64,000 nucleotides of DNA from Glandiceps talaboti. Its lineage: Eukaryota; Hemichordata; Enteropneusta; Spengelidae. The position numbers were made by a program, and so were the translations under genes. Where the stretch lies: the NCBI RefSeq assembly GCF_964340395.1, contig NC_135563.1:10517151-10581150 (forward strand), given 5' to 3'. Under the pieces are notes generated by a model. The model saw nothing but the letters and a program-made list of their open reading frames with translations. It had not been told where the DNA came from and searched no databases. The first letter of the stretch is position 1. Each line of letters begins with the position of its first letter. Shown in pieces: positions 35,346-46,604 of this stretch.

Positions 35346-35606
35346 TACATACTCGATCCTTTATCACATGTACTTGTGAAGGGTAAGATTCTAACTCCAA
35401 GTTGTTTTGTTTCATTGCCTTAGTGATAGGCGATCCTCGAGGCTGGGTTGTATATGATGTAAGGTTATCAATTCTGATCACTATAAATCATTCATAGTTA
35501 ACGAAATCCCACATACAACATTAAAATACAAATCCCTAGAACAAATAAAGATCGACCTTTATAATAAAAAGGAAGATACGTGGAAAAAAGAACCATTAAG
35601 CATGAT

Positions 35607-35893
35607 AAAAAAAATTGTGGTTCCGGTTACCCGACCCTACCTAGTTTGTCACTGCCAACCCTAATTGTTTTTACATACTCGAGAAAAAATTAGTAAAATC
35701 TCGAAAATTGTGAAGTCTCGCCAGAATAGTGGATGCGGAAACTGATATAAAACTGTTCTTCCAATTTGTACTGGCTGTGCATCTGATGGGAAGAACCAAT
35801 AACACAGAGACCATTTGGAAAACAACGTAAAATAAAACTACCTGAACTAGATACTTACACAAGAAAAAATACAATAAAATAAAATATAAAATC
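35607..35893 (+). mobile_element. GGTTCCGGTTACC repeat, copy 1
   Basis: AAATTGTGGTTCCGGTTACC, CGACCCTACCTAGTTTGTCA, GTCTCGCCAGAATAGTGGAT, CACAGAGACCATTTGGAAAA. An inverted copy lies at 41948-42231. Probably a SINE or MITE; no pol III boxes were clear. Confidence 0.75.
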
Positions 35894-36780
35894 TACCAGA
35901 TGAAAATTCGACTCATTTACCTTACTATGGGAGTACCCTCACCCCCCCCCCCGCCTCAATCCTAGTATATACGTCCCTGTACGTATATACGTCCCTGGTC
36001 GAACAGTACCAGTGCAATGTTTATGTCAGAAGTTTGCAAGCAAACCTTTCCTGACAGTATAAATCTATTGTAATATACATCGAAAATTGTGATAGAACGA
36101 TTCATTCATATTAGTTGCTATAATTTTGTTTCTAATAGGAATATGTAATAGGTCTCCTGAGATTAGAATTACATTCAAGCTTTCTTTATGATGGAGCCAT
36201 TTGTTCCGTATCAAATGTCGAATCTTTACATCACCATGGAAATTAACATAATTTGTATTAAGGTGATGTTGTAAGCCGTAAATCAAATTCAAACAATAAT
36301 GATACTCAATTTGTTTGTTTCGTTTTACACGTGTATATTTAATTCTGTGCCATCTATCTTTTTTGTAAAATATCAACCAAAGTGTATCAACTCCTCAGTG
36401 AGAGGATTTCACACACACCCCCCCCCCCACCCCATCCCCACCCTCCACGTTCCAGAATAAAAATTAATTTAACAATAAAAATCAAGAAAAATTGAACCGG
36501 CTAAAAAAAAGTTGAAATCCTTCAATAAAGACCCCTGCTGCACTTTTTTTTTCAATGTGCTCGTGGAGATAAGACGTGATAACGAAATCAAATCGATTTC
36601 TAAAATTGGTTATCTTTATTACGTTTGACCACATGGGACTGTTATTTGATGGTCGAGTTTTGTACAAACAACTTAAACATCGAGGTAGAGAAAGATCTTT
36701 TCAGCATTGTCGTTTACAATAGACAGACATATGACAGAACCCCACAGTCTCACAATGGATGGGGAGGGCATGCAGAAGTT

Positions 36781-37436
36781 AGGGGCCGGGTATTTTTAAC
36801 CGACTGGGGGTGTTTTGGAGTTGAACATGCGTTTTCTCAAACTGACCCCCCCCCCCACCCAGCTCCGATGACCAAAGTCAAAGTGACCCTCCCACTAAAA
36901 TCCACATTTTCCAAAATGACGCCCCCCCCCCCACACACACACACAGTACACACACACATGTTTATCTAGAATCTATGAAACATGTAATTTTGTCAGTACA
37001 CAACAAAAATCCATGGGCGACTATAAATGATAATTAACAACTCTTTCTATTAAAATTAGTCTTTTACAAATGCAATATAAACTAATTTCTGATAGTGCTA
37101 CCTGTTTTTGAAATGTGCAGACTCAAATACAACTCTCTGTGCAGTGTATTAATATGAATTTGTACACATGGCACATGCATCTGTGGGAAACGCGGATGGT
37201 GTAGGGTACGGGAGGGGGGTATACCTTCTCCTGTCGTAGAAAATTTTGACAAATTACAGTTGTTCACATGGTTCTGGAGCCATTTCACGGCACCAAAATG
37301 ACACTTAGTTTGTCATATCCAACATGTCACTCCCACTACAAGTGATGTTTTCCAAAATGACCCCCCCCCCCCCTGCAAGTGATATGTTTCAAAATGACCC
37401 CCCCCCCCCCATCGGTTAAAAATGCCCGACCCCTTT
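36781..37436. mobile_element. TIR element of 656 bp with internal poly-C runs
   Basis: Left terminus GGGGCCGGGTATTTTTAACC then GACTGGGGG. The right terminus is its inverse (ATCGGTTAAAAATGCCCGAC then CCCTTTT). Inside, TTCCAAAATGAC followed by a run of 9-14 C occurs three times (about 36911, 37349, 37388). Confidence 0.7.
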
Positions 37437-37516
37437 TCACTCGTGATTCGGTTTATTCTGCCGCCGTATTTTCATGAGCGATACCGCGACAGAATAAACC
37501 GAATCACGAGTGAAAA
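37434..37516. repeat. Perfect 27-bp inverted repeat (hairpin), extendable to about 39 bp
   Basis: Arms 37434-37460 (TTTTCACTCGTGATTCGG and on) and 37490-37516 are exact reverse complements. Inner bases extend the stem 12 bp with two mismatches, leaving a loop of about 5-8 nt around 37472-37478. It directly abuts the right end of the 36781-37436 element. Confidence 0.9.
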
Positions 37517-38769
37517 TAACTTCTGAATCCCCTACCATCTCTTGTGAGGCTTGGGGTTCTGATATTATTACATATGTACACGAAACGTAATAATTCTGAA
37601 AAAGACAAACGTCATTGCGTAATGATTTAGGTCCCGCAACATCAGCTGATAACCTTTTAGACACTGCGCCCTATTGTTATGCAAATTTACCGTTCACACT
37701 GTAAAAAGTAAGTTCGTTGATGTTTGAAAGAGAATAACGGGCATATTTCTGACTTAACTCGCCAAATCCTGTGAAAACCGACTGAAAGGTACAGTAATAG
37801 TTGTCTAGAACTAATAGTTTCATTATTGTATCCTTTATTTTCTGACAAATATCAATAGCGATGACGTTCGCGTCCGGTTCGGAAGCAGACACGTGACAAA
37901 TCTGTGTAAGCTGCAGACGACAGTTGGCGAATCTTGCTTTCCTGGTCGGATGAGAGTTTAAAATGACCTACAGTAATGAATTTACTTTTAAAATGTTTCT
38001 TAGAAGTGTATAATTATCCAGTTGAATCGTTTAAAATACCAGGTACCTGCGATATATTAAGATCGATACGGGTTATGTTGACATACGGAAAGTAATTGAA
38101 GTTGTTGCTGTTTACTTGTTTGCGGTGCAATACCTAGCTGATTTGCATAGTTATGTGATAGGTGAGCGACTAATTTGCATAGTTAGTCATAATTTTGATA
38201 CTTCAGAACTTGCGATGGTCAAGAAAAATTATAGAGAAATATGAAGTAACAACTATTTATTCAAAAAATGTGTAACAACCCAATATATTTACTTATAAAA
38301 ACAAATGAATGTATACTTATTTGCTTATTTTCACCAGGGATTGGTTTTGCATTAAGATCTATTTTATCTCAATTTATCTCATTTGTATAGCCAACAGTGA
38401 AAATACCGGTTTTATTTCTGACTGTACATCAACGTACACTAGTGGTACATATGTAATAATTCAGAATATTTAACGAGCTGGACGTGCAAGTATCATACTT
38501 CTACTTATACACAGGTACGTTTTTTTAAAGATTCATAAAATGGAGAACGTAAAAAAACCATGCGTATCAAATGGCCCAATGTTTATTGTACAGCTAGGAC
38601 CTGAAGGCATACCCCAGTCCCTTCTCCTTTTGCCTTCTTTTTAAGTTTCTCTGTTTACTTGTATTTCTTGTAATACTTGTATTTCCCATTATTGAATGAT
38701 GAATTAATGGATGGATTGATTGGGTTGTTGTTGAACTAATTGTTAGTTGACAGTACGATTGAATGAATG

Positions 38770-38770
38770 T

Positions 38771-38820
<50 letters not shown>

Positions 38821-38869
38821 GAAGGACGGACCGACTGACTGACTGACTGACTGACTGACTGACTGACTC

Positions 38870-38950
<81 letters not shown>

Positions 38951-39012
38951 CTGACTGACTGGTCTGACTGACTGACTGACTGACTGACTGACTGACTGAC
39001 TGACTGACTGAC

Positions 39013-39092
<80 letters not shown>
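38770..39092. repeat. Compound TCAA / GACT / GATT tetranucleotide repeat
   Basis: (ATCA)n to 38820, (GACT)n to 38868, (GATT)n, a second GACT block at about 38947-39013 and a terminal GATT block. Confidence 0.97.
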
Positions 39093-41552
39093 AAGATGGA
39101 TAATATGTGACTTCGTTATAACATTGACATACGCGATGGTAACCACCATATCAGTCTGCGACTTTTTCCTTCATTCGGATATCACATGCCTGTCAATGAC
39201 TGAAAAGTTGAAACGGTTCAGTAATAACAGCTAATTTCGTTTGAAAACAAGCTCCAATATATAGTCTGAGTCAAATGAACTTCGCTTCTTTGGTTGTTTC
39301 GACATATCCTTCATCAAACTGCATCTTACGAACAGAACCTTGCGAGGATAATGTGAACACACACGATGCATAGTACATTTACTACAACTGATATCTTTGC
39401 ATGGCTTATTTGGACATAGTACACATGAGACGCTATTATAGAGGGGAAATGAGCTCTTTCAAATAAGGCTTGACTGGCAACCTGTTACTACAGTCTACAT
39501 CAACTCCTAACGCACAAAGAAACTGTCGGTTTTTCCATTAGTACTTCAAGTAATATTGAGAAGGTTGGGTCTATGTTTTATGCAAAACACAGCATTTCGT
39601 CAGGGCCTAAATGTGCCTATGTATGTTCGACAAGTGTATAAACTCCAATTTTCCTCAAGTCACCGTGCCCACGTTTCCGTTTAATACAACCACAAATTTT
39701 ATTAGATATAGGTAAAGAAAATAATGCTATAATAGAAATTTGATACAACAATCAATTATTAGCAAGCACTTTTTATTAAAATCTCTTTCAATATGCGATT
39801 ACAGTCCCAGTTCACTTGCAATGAATGAAATATACAAATACAAATATACATCAGTTCATTTCCAACAACAATTACGTGTGTTGTGTACGTATTATGTCCA
39901 TTTCATATCCACCTAGAGAAGTAAATCAGAGAAATAAACCCAGTAGTTTTTTTTACAGCTAGAAGAACGGCGTTCCTTCGCTGCCCCATAAATGTGAATA
40001 TGTAGAATATTCAGACATTTACGACGTTGGGATTGTTAAGGATCTGTCATGGTAGTCATATTGACAAGGAAATTGAGCAATTCACTAGAGGCTGTAAAAT
40101 GATACACTTGTGTGTATTGTTCGATTTCCAAAGAAACGAGACAACAGACAGTAATAGGCGTGTGTTGACTCTAACATGATGACTATTGACGCTGTGCATT
40201 GTCCCTTTTACTCATACGACTTATTTGATTGACAAACTCAATAAATTCGGACAGTGGCTTTTCCGTTGATAAAAGTATCAACTTTCTGTTAATTTTAATA
40301 TCCCTCTGATCTTTTATACCACGGTCTTTGAACATATTTGACGTGCAATAAGTTAAATTACTACTCTATCACAACATTTAATTACAAATTTCTAATCGTA
40401 GATCTATTGGGATATACCATTGTTGTACAGGGGAGGGCAAGGCAGAATACTTAAATGGTTTTCGTATTATATTCTTAACCGATACGTATTTTAGCAAAGA
40501 ATTTCCTTAGAAATATTTCTCAATAGTCATTTTTTCTAACTTGTCTTCAAATAACGCGTAAAATTATTCATAAAGTTGCAACAATTTGTGTCTGATATTG
40601 TACACCCAGGGTAAAGTATACACGGTATAGGGAATGACTTCGCATATTACATAAGATCGCACGCTATTTATTGTTCAAGTTGTTCATTTAAAAGCCTTCA
40701 CCTATTATAAAACAATCAAAACTACCCGACATTAGATATTAGAATTTTCTTTTGTGTGTTTTTTCTTCTCCAAAATCCAATCAACGTTTGATTACATCTA
40801 TAGGTGGATTAAGACCAATAAAACCAATTCTAATCTTATTTTATTAGTAGTGTGGTCACTAACAAGAATTTCTAATTGATTCCTGTAAATTAATCATATG
40901 TTAACTATTTTTATAGTACTTTAGAGGTACTAACACTAAATAAAATTTGCACATAGTAATAATTTCGGTTTTTATTGCATGCAATTTACTAATCACCCAC
41001 ATCCTTATTAATTCAGAATCAATTGCCGGGGAACTATTGCAATTAGTGAAATTAGTTAATTAGCTAGATTTTTTATATATATAAAAAAACGTAATATGAA
41101 GGTGAACGGTGAGTGAACGACCCTTTAGGAATTACTTCACCTGACAAATGTAACAATGCTATCAGACTTAGAACGAGTTCTAGTTATTAAACTCAATAAA
41201 ATCATGTTGTTTTAAGTGACATCAATGACATCATAATAGTAAAAATTATTGATGTACACGATGTATAAATTGTGTAGATTCTGCAGGGATTTTTTTTGGA
41301 AATCCTATTGAACTCACATAAATCATGCACGTCATATATATACATTGCAGCACCTTCATTTATTTAAAAGGCGTAAAACAATAAAACTGCCTGCTCATGG
41401 TCTAGTTCATTGAGAAAACGGGGAATGAATCACCTTTTAGTTCTTAAAATGCTGTCACGCAATTACTTCTTATATCAAAGTGGCACAAGCTGAGTCGAGT
41501 TTATAGGTTATGGGGCATGACTTGTACTGCATATATAAAAGGTGCTCACAGA
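39093..41552. other. Non-repetitive AT-rich intergenic DNA
   Basis: No gene or dispersed repeat recognised. Bases 40840-41080 contain several homeodomain-type words (TAATTAG, ATTAATCA, TTAATTAG), which AT content alone could explain. Confidence 0.35.
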
Positions 41553-41812
41553 ATTCTACTTACTGAGGCACACCTAACCATCACTTGCAATTGAATGAAC
41601 TCAAACCTGGTATTATGATATTAACTAAGTCTTGTAAACGATCCGCTGACGTAATTTAATATCCGTATAACAAATGTCGATAGCAGGTAACACACCACAC
41701 CGTGACAGAAGGCCAGAAGACAATTATAATCTCAATCGAATTATACATTGACATTAACATTATACTAAAATAGTTTAACCAAGGTTTTATATAAGTATTT
41801 TCATTAGGGTAA
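41553..41812. mobile_element. Dispersed repeat, copy 1 (uninterrupted)
   Basis: AACCATCACTTGCAATTG, GACGTAATTTAATATCCGTA, ATAGTTTAACCAAG and ATTTTCATTAGGGTAACAA recur in order at 62839-63368, where a 261-bp insert splits the copy. Confidence 0.7.
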
Positions 41813-41947
41813 CAACTAATTAAATCAATTGTACCCCTTTAATTATACATATAGATCACCTTCAACCTCTCATAGTTAGGCCTAATTAAAAAAATTTGTG
41901 TGGTTTCGAAACGCTCAATTTTAGAATAGGACTATAGGTGAGGTATG

Positions 41948-42231
41948 TAGATTTTTCATTTTATTTTATTATATATTTTTTGTTCACGTGTGAGTGTCTA
42001 GTTCAGGTTTCCCATTGTTTTCCATATGGTCTCTGTGTTTTTTTATTTCTTAATTCCTATCAGATGTACAGCCATAGCAGATTAGACGAACAGTTTTATA
42101 TTGTCTTTTTTTAATTGATGTCAGTTTCCACATCCACTATTTCTCGTGAGATTTTCGAATACATAAAAAAAAAAGTTTAGCCTCTGCAGTGAAAAACTAG
42201 GTGGGTTGGGTAACCGGAACCAAACAATTAT
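41948..42231 (-). mobile_element. GGTTCCGGTTACC repeat, copy 2 (inverted)
   Basis: Reverse complement of 35607-35893: CCATATGGTCTCTGTG, CCACATCCACTATTTCTCGT, GGTAACCGGAACC. Confidence 0.75.
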
Positions 42232-42252
42232 ATTTTTAGGCCTTATTATATC

Positions 42253-42413
42253 ATGCACGAGCCAGGTTCAACAGAAAATATGGAATATATACTCTGATCG
42301 TTCTACGTCACGACAACGCGCGTCTATGTCACGACAACACGTGTACGTACGTCATTGGTTCTGCTGTGTTCGAAATATTAATCGAAACGCTCAAAATTAC
42401 CATTACTTTCCCT
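42253..42413 (+). repeat. ACGTCACGACAACGCG repeat, copy 1
   Basis: ATATGGAATATATACTCTGA, TCGTTCTACGTCACGACAAC, ATTGGTTCTGCTGTGTTCGA match 58392-58545 at about 90%. Both copies are followed about 40 bp later by the GTGACCTAAGG palindromic MITE, so the two form one larger mobile unit. Confidence 0.8.
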
Positions 42414-42450
42414 GATTTGTTTTTTATATTAATGCCGATGGTTTAATTAC

Positions 42451-42600
42451 ATTATTCCCCAACATTTTTCTTCATTCATTTGGAAAATACTTGTGACTAA
42501 AGGTTGTCACTACTCGTCCATCGACTCGTAGTGACAAGGGCCCCTTAGGTCACTCGTATTTTCGTTGGCCGAAGGAAGACAAATATTGGGAAATACTATC
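42451..42600. mobile_element. Palindromic MITE, GTGACCTAAGG family, copy 3 (best)
   Basis: Left arm ATTATTCCCCAACATTTTTC then TTCATTCATT; right arm CCCCTTAGGTCACTCGTATT, GAAGGAAGACAAATATTGGG then AAATACT, inverted. About 150 bp. Confidence 0.8.
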
Positions 42601-42724
42601 TAAATGTCTAGAGTGTACTATGCTCACATTTAACATGCCACAATAGAACTCTATGAGTCTGCTCTCTGTAAATCAACCATCAAAGTGGGGTGATACATTA
42701 CCCTGTATATATCCATCTCTCTAT

Positions 42725-43205
42725 ATAGCTGGTCGACAGTCCAATGTGATGCGTTACAAGTGATTATCTATAGGAACCCGTATGAGTCGACTGTCACAGT
42801 GTGATGTGTTAGCCTCTACAGGGACCTCTATGAGTTGACCGTTACAGTGTGATGTGTTACTCTCAATATAGATCTCTATACGTCGACCGTTACAGTGTGA
42901 TGTGTTACCTTCTATAGAGACATATATGAGTTGGCTGTGGCAGTGTGCCTCTATAGGGACCTCTAAGAGTCGATCGTTACAGTGTGATGTGTTACCCTCT
43001 ATAGGGACCTCTGTGAGTCGATCGTTACAGTGTGATGTGGTACCATCTGTAGAGATCTCTACAGGTCGGCCGTCACTGTGACGTCTTACCCTCTATTAAG
43101 ATCCACATAATGGTGTGATGCTATACCCAGTATAGAGCTCTCTGTAACACGTCGGCCGTCACAGTGTGACGTGTTACCCGCTATATAGAGATCCCTACAT
43201 TCTAT
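42725..43205. repeat. Diverged minisatellite, about 8 copies of 58-60 bp
   Basis: Core GTCGACCGTTACAGTGTGAT, GTGTTACCCTCTATAGGGAC, CTCTATGA. Copies differ by substitutions and short deletions. Confidence 0.9.
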
Positions 43206-44226
43206 CTACATCTTTGTGTCCAGGTCGTCAACAGTGTATGATATGTGTAAACTTACGGTCAAACTCAATCCTTGCCCACCACAAATGATACCGTGGGACA
43301 CGAAGCGGTCCTACGATCGACATCAGTTCTACCCTGAATCAAATTTGCTCTCGAAATATTCGTTCAGACATTGTTGATAGTGTTAGCCCACTTGTTTCCT
43401 TATTTCGTTGTATTTCTTTGATAATAATATTTTGTAATTATTTGTGATGGGGCAATACATTATGATGTATGTGGTATGTCTATATAGTCGAACGCCTGTC
43501 AGCCATCAAAATGCATGGCGCCGACATTACAAAGATGATAATTTTCAATAATGACATAGTTACGGTTGTCGCTCACATAATGAGCTGCCCTCCGGTCACC
43601 ATTAAATGTGCCCCATGTGATCGATTTCCCTCTCTGTCCTACAATTCCCCTTTCATTTTTGCTGTAACAATTGAGATTTATGTCGACTTGCCGAACACAT
43701 GGGAACAAAATTAACCCTCGTTGGATATCAGAGAAGAAAGGCAGTGACACCTGAACAGCGGCAGAGAAATGTTTGATATGTTTAATGTAATCGACACCAA
43801 AGGCGTATTGGATTATCAATTTCACTTGTACATTTCATTGTAGATTAGCACAGCTTGACCTTATTATTTGGTCATCATTGTTTTTACCGGGGTAATAAAA
43901 CTTTATTGCTTGTAATAAAAGCATTTCTGATCAGAGTCAACAACTTTCACACTTTCAAGAGCTCAGTGAACCCTTCAGTGAAGCTTTCTATAGGTTTCCC
44001 CACGGAATGATTCAAACAACAAACTTTCCACTATAGGTAAATTATGTATTTGTTTTCAATTGTGTAATATTATTTTGTGTACTGTGTTTATGCACAGACC
44101 ACTATAGTGGCCTGGGGTTTATGTAAGAAATGTGTCATGTTATAAAAGGTCACCCGCCCTTTCGTTAGGTTTGTGTAATTCTAGAACAGTGTCCCACGTG
44201 AACCTTTATGCTTTTATGAGGCATGA
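43206..44226. other. Intergenic sequence, no recognised feature
   Basis: Opposed short frames of 81 and 108 codons at 43469-43825 overlap and show no domain. Confidence 0.35.
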
Positions 44227-45735
44227 CTTGTAACAGTTTACCTCCGCATTTACATCAGAATAGTGTAAGACCGTAACATTTTACCTCCAAATTTACATCA
44301 GAATTGTGTGAAACTGTAACAGTTTACCTCCCCATTTACGTCAGAATTGTATGGAACTGTAACAGTTTACCTCCCCACTTACGTCAGAATTGTATGGAAC
44401 TGTAACAGTTTACCTCCCCACTTACGTCAGAATTGTGTGGAACTGTAGCATTTTACCTCCACACTTACGTCAGAATTGTATGGAACTGTAACAGTTTACC
44501 TCCCCACTTACGTCAGAATTGTGTGGAACTGTAACAGTTTATCCCCACATGTACGTCAGAATTATATGGGCCTGTAACGGTATACCTCCACGTTTACGTC
44601 AGAATTGTGTGAAACTGTAACAGTTTACCTCCACATGTACGTCAGAAGTATATGGGCCTGTAACGGTATACCTCCATGTTTACGTCAGAATTGTGTGAAA
44701 CTGTAACAGTTTACCTCCACATGTACGTCAGAATTATATGGGCCTGTAATGGTATACCTCCACATTTACGTCAGAATTGTGTGAAACTGTAACAGTATAC
44801 CTCCACATGTACGTCAGAATTATATGGGTCTGTAACGGTATACCTCCACGTTTACGTCAGAATTGTGTGAAACTGTAACAGTTTACCTCCACATGTACGT
44901 CAGAATTATATGGGCCTGTAACGGTATACCTCCACATTTACGTCAGAATTGTGTGGAACTGTAACAGTTTACCTCCACATGTACGTCAGAATTATATGGG
45001 CCTGTAACGGTATACCTCCACATTTACGTCAGAATTGTGTGAAACTGTAACAGTTTACCTCCACATGTACGTCAGAATTATATGGGCCTGTAACGGTATA
45101 CCTCCACGTTTACGTCAGAATTGTGTGAAACTGTAACAGTTTACCTCCACATGTACGTCAGAATTATATGGGCCTGTAACGGTATACCTCCACATTTACG
45201 TCAGAATTGTGTGAAACTGTAACAGTTTACCTCCACATGTACGTCAGAATTATATGGGCCTGTAACGGTATACCTCCACATTTACGTCAGAATTGTGTGA
45301 AACTGTAACAGTTTACCTCCACATGTACGTCAGAATTATATGGGCCTGTAACGGTATACCTCCACATTTACGTCAGAATTGTGTGAAACTGTAACAGTTT
45401 ACCTCCACATGTACGTCAGAATTATATGGGCCTGTAACGGTATACCTCCACATTTACGTCAGAATTGTGTGGAACTGTAACAGTTTACCTCCACATGTAC
45501 GTCAGAATTATATGGGCCTGTAACGGTATACCTCCACATTTACGTCAGAATTGTGTGAAACTGTAACAGTTTACCTCCACATGTACGTCAGAATTATATG
45601 GGACTGTAACAGTTTACCTCCACATTTACGTCAGAAGTGTGTAAGACTGTAAATGTTACCTCCACATTTACGTCAAAATCGTGTAAGCTGTCACAGATTT
45701 TTCCCGCGTTTCATGTCAGAAACGTGTACCCATAT
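44227..45735. repeat. Minisatellite of 43-bp monomers organised as 86-bp dimers, about 35 monomers
   Basis: Type A: CTGTAACAGTTTACCTCCAC then ATGTACGTCAGAATTATATG. Type B: CTGTAACGGTATACCTCCAC then ATTTACGTCAGAATTGTGTG. From about 44560 A and B alternate with an exact 86-bp period (for example 45303 to 45389); before that a single type dominates. Almost every monomer carries (T/G)TACGTCA, an ATF/CREB-like core. Confidence 0.95.
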
Positions 45736-46528
45736 ATGCTCGTCAATCATCGTGTAAACAATTAACAGTTACTTCCACGTTCATGTAGGTTCACAATGAT
45801 CGATCTCTCCCACCTACTATTTCGGCTGGTTGTATTTTCCTCTTACTCGAATGTTATTTCATCATTGAAGCTGGTCACGGACACTATACAAGTGTTACAG
45901 TCGTTAAGCTCAGGTTTGATAAGACTCGACCTTGTTTTCTGGCAATGATATGATCACATACTTAGTAATATTTAATCAGAACACGACGTGATTTGACTGT
46001 ATTCAGATATAACCTCAACAAACTTGTCACCCGGCCATGAATGGTCCATAACGTTGAACAGCACACAAACTACAAACCATGGATTGATCATAACATTCTT
46101 CTTTTTAAAAACAAATATAAATTACAACCTTTTTAAAAAAAAAAAACAATTTGTCGAGATTATAATCGATAACAGTATTTACTTGTCCACTCTGATTAGC
46201 TTGGTCTTCCCATTTCATTGTCCGTTCATTTAGAAATGTTGTGAGAGTTTATCACGTGCAGATTATAGACATTAAATGTCTGACATGGGACGATGTTGTT
46301 CAATTTGTTCACTTTATATTTAGAAAATCGACAAGAATCGATAGATGGACAATTAATGACACAATATTACAAAATTGGTTTGAGACCGAGACATTCAACT
46401 TTAAACATTGAGGCAAATATTCAATCTATATTCAAATTTACGATTTAGTTTTACTCCATGGCAATTATTGATTATCAGTCTTTCTTTCATTTTAGTTCTT
46501 TCCTTGGACGAACCAATGTACCAAAAAT
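45736..46528. other. Intergenic sequence, no recognised feature
   Basis: Degenerate satellite edge to about 45790, then AT-rich DNA without supported genes. Confidence 0.35.
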
Positions 46529-46530
46529 AA

Positions 46531-46533
46531 ATC

Positions 46534-46574
<41 letters not shown>

Positions 46575-46604
46575 GGCAGACAGACAGACAGACAACAGAC
46601 AACA
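46531..46604. repeat. (CAGA)n microsatellite
   Basis: CAGA units with one CAGG interruption. Confidence 0.97.

Noticed and set aside
34616-35481. Six overlapping frames of over 200 codons
   Set aside because: They encode only Tyr-Ile-His-Thr or Met-Tyr-Val-Cys polymers from the ATAC repeat, on both strands and in several frames.
40840-41080. Homeodomain-site cluster as an enhancer
   Set aside because: TAAT-type words are expected in DNA this AT-rich; without conservation data it cannot be claimed.
44227-45735. Regular repeats resembling a CRISPR array
   Set aside because: Monomers are contiguous with no unique spacers, no cas genes are present, and the window is eukaryotic.
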